Assembly (NCBI RefSeq): GCF_008630535.1
Contig: NZ_VWPH01000011.1
Span: 186,001 to 250,000, forward strand
Direction: 5' to 3'
DNA from: Saccharopolyspora hirsuta
GTDB taxonomy: Bacteria > Actinomycetota > Actinomycetes > Mycobacteriales > Pseudonocardiaceae
DNA: 64,000 bases
Below the pieces are notes generated by a model. The model saw only the letters and a program-made list of their open reading frames with translations. It was not told where the DNA came from and ran no database searches. Position 1 is the stretch's first letter. Each line of letters opens with the position of its first letter. Shown in pieces: positions 1 to 12,000 of the stretch. A program made the position numbers and the translations under genes.

Positions 1-3000
1 GGAGTACCGGGAGCCGCGGGCCGAGTACCGGGCGCCGCGGACGGAGTTCAGGGAGCCGCGGGCCGAGTACCGGGAATCGAGTGCGGGCTCGGAGCCGACC
101 GAGGAGCAGCGGGAAGCCAGGGCCCGGTTCGCGGCAGCGGCTGAGGAGGCGAGGCGCCGACAGGACGGTGCGCGGGCCCGGTTCGAGGCTGCGGCTGAGG
201 AGGCGAGGCGTCGGCAGGAGGGTGCGCGGAGCCGGTTCGAGGAGGAGGCCGAGGCGGCGGGACGCCGTCGGCAGGAGGCTCGGGAGCGCTTCGAGGAGGC
301 CGGGCGTCGGCAGGAGCGTGCGCGGGGCCGGTTCGAGGACGAGGGGCGTCGGCGACCGCAGGAGAGCCGGACCGACTCCCGCGAGGAGGGGACGCAGCGA
401 GAACGGCGAAAGTCCGAAAGGCGGTCTGACCGCGGGCGTGGGGATGAACGCGGTGAGCGGTCGGGGCGTGCTCGGCAGGACTCGTCGCAGCAGGGGTCGA
501 AGAAGACGCCGGAGCAGGAGGACCGGAGGGAGCGCGAGAAGCAGGACCCGCCTCCGCCGCCTCCGCAAGATCCTTCCTTCCCGAACCACTACGTGACGTT
601 GGGCGTCGCTGAGGACGCTGATCCGCAGGAGATCCGCAAGGCCTACTTCAAGGCGGCGGCACGGTCGCACCCCGACAAGGTCGCGCAGCGGGGCGGGACG
701 GAGTCGGAGGTAGAGAAGGCGAAGGAGGAGTTCCAGAAGTTCCAGGAGGCGTACGAGACCCTGTCGGATCACGACCGGCGCAGGGAGTACGACCGGCAGC
801 TCCGTCGCACGCGTGCGGCGTGGGCCCGTCGTCCGCGTGGTTTTGGTGGGGCTGTTCCTTCGGTGTCGTCCAGCGCCGGTACGAGGCCGGGTGTGGTGTC
901 GGCGGAGACTTTCGCCGGTGATCCGGTGGGGCGCGCCGAGTTCGTGCGCGAGCGCGTGTCGTTCGTGCTGGGCGTGAACCCGGGGGGTTGGCGGGAGAAC
1001 TGCCTGGATACTTCGGTCAAGGTGCTGAACAGGACGACCGACCCGGATTGGGCGATGCGCCCGGCCGAGCAGCAGGCGAGGTACTTCGTGGCAGGGCGCG
1101 GCGATCGGGTCGATCCGCGCGTGGTCGTGGAGTACGGGCTGCCCCCGTTGCGGAGGGCGAGGGGTGGCTATGTCGAGGTGGAGTCGTTCCTGCTCGGTCG
1201 TGAGGAGGACGGTCCGCGGGCTCTGGTGTATGCCTACTTCGGTGGTGGCAGCGGGCATTTCTTCACCGCGCACGTGCAGGGTGGGGAAATCATCTACCCC
1301 GATGGGCAGGAGGAGTCGCTCGCAACGCTGGGCGATCCGAAGCAGGTCTGGTTCTCCCCGGTGCCCCCGGGCCGCCTCTTCGCTCGGACACCGGGGGTGG
1401 CGCCGGGGCTGGCGCCGGATCACGACGCACCACCTGGCCTGGCCGGCATGCCGCAACGTTTCCTGTACCGGGGGCGGGATCGCCACGGGGATCCGGTCGA
1501 CTTCTTCGGTGAGGAGGTGGACACGAGCCGGTTCGCGCTGAACGGCGCCGCCTTCGAGAACAGCGATGTCGTCAGCCTGATCGCGAACCGGCGTCTCGAC
1601 GATCACGTGTTCCAGTGGTTGCGGGATCCTCTCGATGACTTCCACCTGGTTCGCTCCCTCCCCGGCGAGTCGGTGGCCGAGTCCCTGGAGAAGGCCGCGT
1701 CCAGGGGGCAGAGCCGCCTCCGGCTCAGGAACACGCGCATCTTCGCGTTGGAGGGCGCGGGCGACAGGTTCGTGGTACCCGTGGACCTCCCGGACCGATC
1801 CGCCACCGAGCTGCTGGTCACCTGGGGAACCGCGGCCCGGCTGATCGCGGAGAAGAACGCGGTCTGGGGGGCGAAGGGCCGGTTCTTCCTGCTGCCCTTC
1901 GGGAACCCGGACCCGGAGATGTCGGTGCAGGTGGCCGAAGAGATCGTCTGCTACCGCCCCCGGGTGTCCGTGACCACCACCAGCGGCCGTGCGGAGATCG
2001 CGCCGGGGAGGTTGGTGATCCCGGGGAACGAGGGGTTGCTGGAGGTCGAGGCCGAGCGGGTGCGCAGGTCTGGTCCGCCGCGCTTCGTCCCGGTGCTGAC
2101 GGAATCCCGCGGAACCCGTTTCACCGATGCCGAGGTGACCAGGATCAGGGCGCGGGAAGCGGTCGGAACTGGTGGCGCCCGCCCAGGTCCGCGCCCTGAG
2201 CCGGCTGAGCGGTGGGATCCGCACGCGGTGCTGGACGTTCCGCGTGATGCGTCGCGGACGTTGATCGAACGTGCTCGTATGCGTGTGTTGCTGTCTTATC
2301 CGTCGCCCGAGTTGCGGGAGCGGGTGGAGCGCGCTTACGCGGAGTTGATGCGGAACTTCTCCGGTGCGCAGGAGGGCAGGGCACCCGGGTCGGATGAGCA
2401 GTGGGATCCCCACGCTGTGTTGGGAGTTCCGCGTGATGCGTCGCAGACGTTGATCGATCGTGCTCGTATGCGTGTGTTGCTGTCTGGCCCGTCGCCCGAG
2501 TTGCGGGAGCGGGTAGAGCGCGCTTACGCGGAGTTGATGCGGAACTTCTCCGGTGCGCAGGAGGGCAGCGCCACTGGGGCGGACGCGTGGTGGGATCCGC
2601 ATGCGGTGTTGGGTGTTCCGCAGGATGCCACGCCGTCGCAGATCGAGCGGGCGCGCATGGCGCGGCTGATGTCGGGCTTGGCGGAGCAGGAACGTGCGGA
2701 TGTCGAACGCGCTTACGCGGAGTTGACCGGCAAGCCATCTGCTGAGCCGAAGGCGACCTCGGCCGAGGAACCGGAGGAGAGCACGGCCGAGGAGCCGGAG
2801 GAGGGTGCGGCTGAGGAATCGGAGTCCGAGTCCGATTCGAGCGCGGCTGAGGACTCGTCCGACAAGCCGGACCACTACCAGGTGCTGGGCGTGGCGAAGG
2901 ACGCCTCCGTCGAGGAGATCACCAAGGCATTCCGCAAGCTGGCGATGAAGTTCCACCCGGACAAGGCCAAGCTGAACGGGTTGTCGAGCAAGACCGCGAA

Positions 3001-6000
3001 CCGGAAGTTCCAGGAGATCAACGAGGCGAACGAGGTCCTCTCCGACGCCAAGAAGCGCGCGGCGTACGACAGGCAGCGCACTGCGCCACCGAGGCCGGAG
3101 CGTCCTCGGACGGGGGAGCCTCGTTCGAGCCAGTATCGCCCGCACCCTGGTTCCCGTTGGGGCTACCGGGAATCTCGTCGTCCGCGCGGTTTCGGTGGGG
3201 CTGCTCCGTCGGCGTCCTCCAGCGCTGGTCTGAGGCCGGATGTGGTGTCCGCGGAGACCTTCGCCGGTGATCCGGCGGGGCACGCCGAGTTCGTGCGCAA
3301 GCACGCGTCGTTCGTGTTGGGGGTGAACTCGAGCGGGGCCAGGAACAACTGCTACCAGACCACGATCCAGACCCTGAACCGGGCCGCGCACCGGGAGCGG
3401 GCGGATGAGTTCGTCGCCGCCGCGGATGGGCCGGTGGATCCGGGGCGCGTGTGGGAGTCCGGTCTGCCACCCCTGCGGCGGGCGCGGAACGGTTACGACG
3501 ATGTCCTCTCCTACCTGGATCGCGAGGACAGGGAGAGCCCGCACGTCGCGGTGTACATCTACCTCGGTGGTGGCGAGGGGCACTTCTTCAGCTTGCACGA
3601 TCTCGATGGTCTGACGGTCGCGCTCGACGGGCAGATCGAGTCGCTGGCGACCCTGGGCACACCGGAGCAGGTCTGGTTCGCTCCGATGCCGGCCGACGTC
3701 GTGCTGACACCGGCGCTCTCCTCCCCGCCTCCCGGCCCGGTGGTCTCCGGCGGACCACCTGGCTCGGCCCGGGCGCGCGACGACGTGGCGCGCACCCGAG
3801 AGCTGTTCGAGCAGATCCGGCGTGAGCAGGAGGAGCTGCGGGAACGGCTTCTGGCGAGCCAACGGCAGGAAGCGGCGGACCAGCTCGAGTGGGAGCGCGC
3901 CGAGGCAGCTCGCAGGCAGCGGGACCAGCAGCGCCAGCAGCGCAACGAAGCGCGTCGACAGCAGCAGGAAGCGGAAAGGCGCTGGCAGCAGGCCGAACGC
4001 GAGCGCCTGGACCGAGAAGCCGAACAGGACGCGCGCCGCACGCAGGAGGAGTGGGACCAGGCTCAGGAGCGGGCCCGGCGCGAGTGGGAGGGCCAGAACG
4101 CGGGTGAGCGGGAGCGGGCTCGGGAGCGACAGCGTGAGTGGGACCAGGAGCGGGAGCGCCGAACGCGCACCGCGGGCCAGCCTGATCACTACGCGGTGCT
4201 GGGGCTGGATCGGCACGCGAGCCCGGGCGAGATCACTGCGGCGTACCGGAGGCTGGCGCTGAGGTTCCACCCGGACCGGGTGGAACCGGCGGACAGGGCG
4301 GCGGCGACCGAGCGATTCCAGGAGATCAACGAGGCCCACGAGACCCTGTCCGAGCCGCGGAAGCGATGGGCCTACGACGCGACCAGACCTGCTGGGTTCG
4401 GCGGGGCCGCTTCGGCGGTCGCCACCGGCACCGCACCGCAGCGGTCAGATGTCGTCACCGCGGAGTCCTTCGAGGACGATCGGGCGCGAGAGTCGTTCGT
4501 GCAGCGCCGCTTCGCGAACCTGCTGGGCGTGAACAAGGCCGCGCACGACGCGGCGCTTCCCGGGCACCGGACCAACTGCCTCGCCGCCTCCGTCCAGGCG
4601 CTCAACGCCGACGCGCACGTGCTCAACCCGGTGCACACCCCCTCCGGCGAGATCGCCGAGCTCGCCCGGGAAGAGCAGTGGCAGCTCGACGGCCCGATCG
4701 ACGGTGCGGCGCTGCGGGCGCGGATCAAGGACCTCGCCGAGGCCGATGAGGCGCTGGCGGAATCCATCGACCTCGCCTTCGCCGACGAGAACCTCTCCAA
4801 CGGCTGGCCGCAGCTGCTGGAGGGCCTGTTCACCAGGAACTTCGGCGAGCGCGCTGGCCGCGGGCACGAGGTGACCCTCGCGGTGACCGAGCTGTCCGGG
4901 GCGGCCGACCTGCGCGGTGCTTCGGCTGATGCGTCTGTCGACGCGGCGAAGTCCCCGGTCCGGAGGGCGACGGCCAGCAGCCGGGCCAGCACGACCGCCA
5001 CCCCCTTCCAGTTCCGGGTGCCGACGCCCTACGCCGTGGTCCAGGGCCGGATCGATGGCCTGTCCGCCAACGCCCGGGGCTCCGGGCTCAGCTCGGCCAC
5101 TGAGCACCGGGGCACGACGAAGATCACCGAGGTGGACTCGCCGGAGCGCAGCGGTCGGCACCGGGCGACCATCGAGATCACCGTCCGCAAGCCAGCGCAC
5201 CGGGTGGGCAGCGAGGTGACCACGGCGCGCGGTGAGCTGCCGATCGACGTCCCGCTGAAGTCCGTGCAGGCCGAGCCGCACGCGGCGACGCCTGTGCACC
5301 CCGACACCGTCGAGCTGGCCAAGTTCTCCGGCACGGGCGGGATCCACCAGGCGGTGCAGGACCAGCTCGGCAAGCCCTTCGCGGTGAACGACCCCGAGGC
5401 CCGCCGGTTCCGCGAGTGGCTCGCCGGGCTGGACGGCGAGCACGGCCCGCTGCTGCGCGGCCAGCTGGTCCGGAACTCCTTCGCCTTCAAGGGAATCGAC
5501 TCCCCGGTCGAGGTCGCCGTCGGTGCGGGTCAGCTGCGCGAGGTGCGCCCGCTGCCCAAGGTCGACGGAACGGTCGAGCACGCCGAGGAGGTGCTCGGGG
5601 AGACCACTGTGGACGAGTCGGTCACCCGCAAGTCCGGTGGCGCGCTGCTCGTGGCGGGTGGCGACATCACCGGGGTGAGCGGCATCGTCCTGGGGCCGAC
5701 CCGCGAGGAGGCGCGCAGCAGCAAGGTCAGCGCAGCCATCAAGGAGAGCTACGGCAGCAAGCACACCACGAAGTACACCGGCCCCCTCGACAAGCAGCGC
5801 GGACGCCTGGACTACCTGGTGCTCGTGGAGCGCCACGACGGCGAGCGGACCAGCGGGGCGAAGGAATCGCCGGACGGTCCGCGCGAGGCGGTCAAGGTGC
5901 CGGGTGCGGTGACGTTGTGGTCCACACCGCGCGATGCCCGTTGGGTCTCCAGCGCCGCTCCGCAGCGGGGGAGCACCGGGCGGACGCCAGCGGCCGAGCA

Positions 6001-9000
6001 CCGGCAGCAGGCCCCGGACCGGGTCGGCGCGCGCTACCACCTGCCGGAAGCCACCGTCGACGTGCTGGTCGGCCCGGCCCTGTCCAAGCTGGCCTCGAAC
6101 GGGCAGGTCCCGGTGCGCGACCTGCCGGAGGTCGCCGCGAAGTTCCGGGCGTTCGTGCGCGACCACGGTTGGGAGATCACCCGCGGCAGCGGCGCGAGGT
6201 TCCCGCTCAGCTCGTACGTGAGCGGAGCGCCCGACGTGTTCCTCAAGGGCACCATGCGCGACTCCGAGGGGACGGAGGTCGACCGCGGCGGCCGGCGGAG
6301 CGGGAGCGCCGAACTCTCCGCCGGGCACGAGCGCGAGTCCGGGGCGGTCGTGGAGAAGAGCACCGCCACGGGCATCGCCGGGATGGGGCTCGACGGCATC
6401 GTGTGGCCGACCATCAAGGGCCTGACCAGGAGCAAGAGCATCCAGTCCAGCCGGGCGGTCAAGCAGAAGGCCGCCCACAAACCGCTGCTGGCCCCCGACC
6501 GGCCGCTGCGCGAGTACGAGTACCCGACGGACTTCGAGGTCCGCATCGGCGGCACCTGGTCGTCGCCGGGCGAGCAGGTGGGCCTGGCCGAAGGCGGAGT
6601 GAACGACCTGGTCGGCACCGTCCACGTGTCGGTGCCCGAACTGCCCGGGCAGGCACTCCCGAGGACCGGTGCGGAGCCGAGCAGGGCCACCGGCTGGCAG
6701 AGCGGGCGGCCACCGGCCCCGCAGCGGGAGGGGCACCTGGCGGCCGGGGCCGAGCTGGACTACTACCAACCAGCTCCCGAACTGCTGCCGACCGCGGCGG
6801 GCATGTTGCGGGCGCCCCGGACCCGTCGTTGGCGGGAATGGTTGAAGCTGCCGTTCATCGGACGTCGGCCCGCGGAGTTCGACGAGCACCGCGATGCGCT
6901 GCTCCGCCCCGACCCGGGGGTGGCGAGCGAGCGCAACGCGGGGCTCGGCGCGCTGGAGAACTTCACGAGCCTGGCCCACCAGGTGGCACGGTTCGCCCGC
7001 GCCGCCGTGCACCGGGAGTCGGCGACGCTCAAGACCCACAACCACGGCGGCATGGCCGGTAACCGGGAGCTGTTCGGGCGGGTCGACCGGGAGGTCCGGT
7101 TGGGCAATCCGGTCGTCCTGCGCCGCGACGACGACCACGCGTTCACCCGGAGCACCGAGCGCTCCACGGAGATCCCGGTGGGCGAGAAGCGGTCCACCGG
7201 GGGACGGCTGGCGGGCGGGATCACGCTCTTCTTCCCGAGCCGGAAGTGGTTGATGGTGGGCGCGGACTTCAGCGGCGAGTTCAACCGCGTGCGCGGGAAG
7301 TCCACGAGCGACGTGGACGAGACCGCGAGCAGCACCGAGACCACCCACCGCGAACGGGGCTACCTGGTTCGCTACGAGGCGACCCACACGTTGGGGACCT
7401 CCGTGCGGCGGCGCTGGCAGGACCTCCTCCACGCGGTTCACGACGGCCACGCCAAGGACGACTCGAAGTGGGCTCGCGGATCGGTGGAGATGTGGGTCCC
7501 GGCCAGCGAGATCGACCAGGTCGGCGAGCTGACCCCGGAGGACCTCGACGCACTGGCCCCGGAGGACGCGGAGCGGTACCGCGCCACCCACCCGACCGCC
7601 GGCCGGCGAACCGGGCAGGGCGAGGCGCCCGACGTGCGACCACCGGCGAACGTCGGCCGGGGCAGCGGTGACGTGGCCCTGCACCGGCCGGAGGCGGGGC
7701 ACGAGCTGGCGGAGGCGATCGCCGCCGGGTTGGGCGAGTGGTCCCGCGAGCAGCGGGATCTCCGCGCGCAGCGGTTCCAGCCCGCGTCGCAGGAGCTGGT
7801 CGACCGGGTGCGGGCGGCTTTCCGCAGGTACGCGGACACGCTGCTCGGTCCGCCGAACATCCGCCACTTCGACGTCATGAACGAGTCGCTGCTGCGCGGC
7901 GAGATGGCACCGGTGCTCAGCTCACCGGACTCCGCCTTGGCGGTGGAGGAGATCATCAACGGCGGTCTGCCGCTGGTGACCACGGCCGACACCCCGTACG
8001 GCAAGGTCGAGCAGCTCGTCGTCGTGCGGGGCAGGCTCGGAGGTGGGCGGTACCACACCACCATCGATGCGCAGCGCACCAACCGGCGCGGCGACACCCA
8101 TCGGCACGCGGAAGGGCAGGAGCTCGCCACCTCGGGCGAGTTCAGCGTCTCCGGCGTGTTCTACCCGCTGACCCGCGAACACGCGAACTTGATCCTGGGC
8201 GGCGCCTACGGGTCGTACAGCAGCACGAAGGGATACCAGACCGAGCGGAAGACCACCGACGCGGTCACCGCGGAGGAGACCGGCAAGCACCACCAGTTCG
8301 CGCACGACCTGATCATCGACCAGCTCGACGTCTACCCGCGCGCGAGCACCGGGACGTACCGGAAGGTGCTCGCGAAGTGGGCCGCCGTGCCAGCGACGTT
8401 CGGCGAACCGTGGCGGGCCCGGCCGATCACCGTCGCCGACGCCGTGCGCACGACCGTGCCGGAGGCGGAGACGCTCCGCCCCGGAGAACCGGAGCGGGCC
8501 CCGCTCGCCGAGCGGCGAGGTTCGCTGCGGATCTGGCACACCTCCCAGCGCCGGGCGCCGGGCTTCACCCCGGACGCGATCGTGCACGTGCGGCCGTTCG
8601 AGGCGCCGAAGCTCCGCGCGCTGCTGCGGCAGCTCGCCGACGGCGACGGGGACCGGCCCGCGCTCGGCCCGAAAGCGGTGGGCTTGGTGTCGGAGACGAC
8701 GGTGGGCAAGATGCGCGCGCACCTGCCGAACGCCATGACCACGGCCGGGTACGAGGTCGAGCTGCCGGGTGCGCCGATGTCCAAGGTGGTCATCACCGCC
8801 GACCTCAGGAGCCGGAAGGTGCTGCGGGCGGTCAAGGTCCGCTCGTTCGGCCGCGAGCGGGAGACCGAGCGCAGCGTCACGTCCACCACGCAACGTGGGT
8901 TCGCGGCGGGCTCGCTCCTCAGCACTCAGGTCCGCGAAGCGTCGATCGACGGCGCGAACTTCCGCCCCCTGCAGCAGGTCGTCGAAACCGCACCCGCGCA

Positions 9001-12000
9001 CTTCGGCCACGACACCTCGCACGAGCTCGGCTTGTCCGCCACGACCAAGACCAGCTCGACCGCGGAGGTGATGTACAAGGTCTCGGCGGTGCCGCACTGG
9101 CACGTCTACCCCAAGTACGGCGAGAGCATCGTCCCGAAGCGGTGGCGACGGCGGCTGAGCACCGGGCCCGACGCGCCGATCGAGATGTGGGTGGACCGCA
9201 AGGGCCTCACCGACCTCGGGTTCGACGCCGACGAGGTGCTGGTGACCGAGGACCTCACCAGGGACACCGAGCGTCCGAGGCGCTTGAGCACCATCGTGGA
9301 GGAGGTGGAGCCCGACGACGAGCGGCTGTCACCCGCCGCGGAGTTCCGGGCGCGGTACCCGCAGCTGTGGGGGGTGAACGCGGAGAAGTACGCGCAGGGC
9401 ACCGAGCACCACACGCAGAACTGCGGGCACGCGCTGATCGCGGCGGAGCAGACCCTGATCGGCGGCACGACGGTCCCCGCGGCCGCGGGCGGCCCGCTGA
9501 CCGTCGCTTCGCTGAACGACCGCTTCGGCTCCCCCGCCGTGCAGGCGAACCACGCCGAAGTCCTCGCGCACATGGGCGCCCAGGACACCGGGGCTTGGGG
9601 CGCGGTCTTCCTCCACCGCGGGACCGGCCTCGCGCACGCGGTCATGGCCGAGAAGGGGCAGGACGGCCAGGTCCGGTTCCTCGACCAGCAGCAGGGGACG
9701 ATGGTCGACCCGAACCCGCTCGACGTCATCGGGTTCATGCCGCTGACCAGGACCGGGACCACTCCGCTCGGTGGCCGGGACCTGGCCTCGGATCTGCTGG
9801 TCGGGATGCCTGCCCGCAGCGGCGCGGGCGGGCGGCCGCAGCTGCGCCGGACGGCGGCCAGCAGCCGGGTGCCCACGCTGAGCCGCAGCGACGCCCAGCA
9901 CGACCTCGCCGCGCTGGCCACCGAGCAGGTGCGGTACGCCGGGCTGGACTCGCGGGGCAGGCAGATCTCCTTCACCGCCTCCGACGTCACCTGCTCGCGC
10001 GAGCTCAACGCGGCTGGCGCGGAGAAGGTGTTCAACTTCACCCGGGGTGACTCCGATCCCGTGCGGCGATGGGCGGCCAAGCTCGACCGGATGCCCTACG
10101 TGATGCGGACGCTGCCCGGTGAGCGGTCCGCGAACCCGGACGAGGTCCGGTTCCGCGCCGGTGGCCACGCCGACGCACCGTGGCGCGACCCGGCCTGGAT
10201 CTTCGCCGAGACAGACGGCAGCCACTACCTGCTGCAGGTCCAGCGGGACGGCCGAGACGTCGAGGTGCGGGTCGCGGGAGCCGAGTTCCAGCGCATCGCG
10301 GGGGAGAAGGGCTGCTTCGACGACAACCGCCACCGCGAAGTCGTGCTGCTCCAGCAGGGCAGCGATCAGCTCGATGCCGCGCTCGACTTCACCCGCGGCG
10401 ACGACGTCGAGGTGTTCGTCCCCCGCGCGATGACCCAGCTCATCCCCGGTCGGCCGAGCACCGGCGGACGTTCCGCGATAGCCGTCGTCGACAACCAGGG
10501 CTGGCAGCGCCTCAGGTCCGGGCGGATCGACCGCGTTCTCACCGGAACCCGGTACTCCGACGACGAGGTGCGCCGGATCCAGGAGGCGGAGGCCGCGCTC
10601 GCCGGGCGCGCTCCGAGCGCCAGCGCGGAACCCCTGGCCGCGGTCGACCAGGAAACCGGTGAGCGGATCGAGTTCTCCGCACGGGACGTTCGCGCCAGGG
10701 TGTCGCTCAACGCGCGGCGGCGGGCGAACCTGCTGAACTTCGCCCCGCGCGGGACCGTCGACGAGCTGACCGAGTGGAACGCCGCCTTCGAGTCGGTCGA
10801 CCTGGTGGCCCGAACGATGCCCACCGAGCAGCGTCCCGACCCCGAGGTGTCCAGCGCCACCGAAACCCGGCTGGTCCAGGCGCCGTGGGGCGCCGACCCG
10901 GTCTGGGTGAAGGTCGACGTCTCGGGCCGCAACTTCCGCATCCAGCTGCGCAGCGGCGACGGGGAACGCGCGGCCCTGGTCACCCCGGAGACCTTCCACC
11001 GGCTGCTCCGCGACCTCAGCCAGTTCCGCAAGATCCGCGCCCACAACCAGAACTCAGACCTGGTGCTGCTCACCGATGGCGACGGCCCGCCCCGGTCGCG
11101 TCCGGAGTTCGCGTTGGCCCGCGCGGCTCGTGCCGATGGCGGTCCGACGACCGTCCACTTCGGAGCCCGACCGGTGCGGCTCGCGGAACCGGACGCGCAG
11201 CGCTTGCGCTGGCCCACCGTCGAGCACAACGGCGGTTGGCTGAGCGTCGACGCGGACGGCAACGTCCAGGCCCGTCGCGAGACGCAGTACACCGACGAGG
11301 AAGTCGACGACATCGAACAGCGGTACCGCGACGAGATCGGCGCGCTCCCGCTGTACGAGCCACGGGTGCTGCCGCAGTACGAGGACGTCGTCCCCGGTGC
11401 CCGGTCGGCGGCGGTCCCGCCCGCCTACGACGAGACCGCCCCGTTGGATTCGGTGATCACCGCGGAGAGCTTCGGCGGGGACGACGGCCTGGCGGCGAGG
11501 TTCTTCCGGGAGCGGTTCCCCGAGCTGCACGGGGTGAACGCGCAGCACTACGCGCACCGCACCGAAGGACGCACCAGGAACTGCGCGGAATCGCTGATCG
11601 CGGCCGAGCAGACGCTGAACCCCGCGTCGGGTGATCTGGTGGTGGAGGCCCTCGCCGGTGGCCCCATGCCGCTCGGAGAGCTGGAGGAGCGCCTCGATGT
11701 GCGGGGGGAGGCCGTGCAGGCGCAGTTCGACCAGGTCGTCACGCACCTGCGCGGGCACGGAGTCGGCGCTTGGGCCGGTGTGCTGGTGCGCGGGGAGGAC
11801 GGCATGGCGCATGCCGTCCTCGCGCAGCGGGACTCCAGCGGCAGGATCGTCTTCGCCGATCAGCACCGGGGGACCATCCCCGCGGCCGGACCGCACAACG
11901 TGCTCGGGTACCTGCCGCTTCCCAACCTCGGCTCCCGGTCGATGCCGGGCGAGCGGCTGGATCCAGCGCTCCAGGTCGGCGCACCGGCGGAGGGGGCGCT

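Noticed and set aside
593-595. GTG at 593 as the start of the giant protein
   Set aside because: It falls within the J-domain (HYVTLGV), and the same frame is open and protein-like to the left edge.
81-596. Plus-strand ORF of 171 codons at the left edge
   Set aside because: It is in another frame and consists mostly of Arg/Gly/Ser; the coiled coil of the giant protein lies in frame 2 over the same bases.
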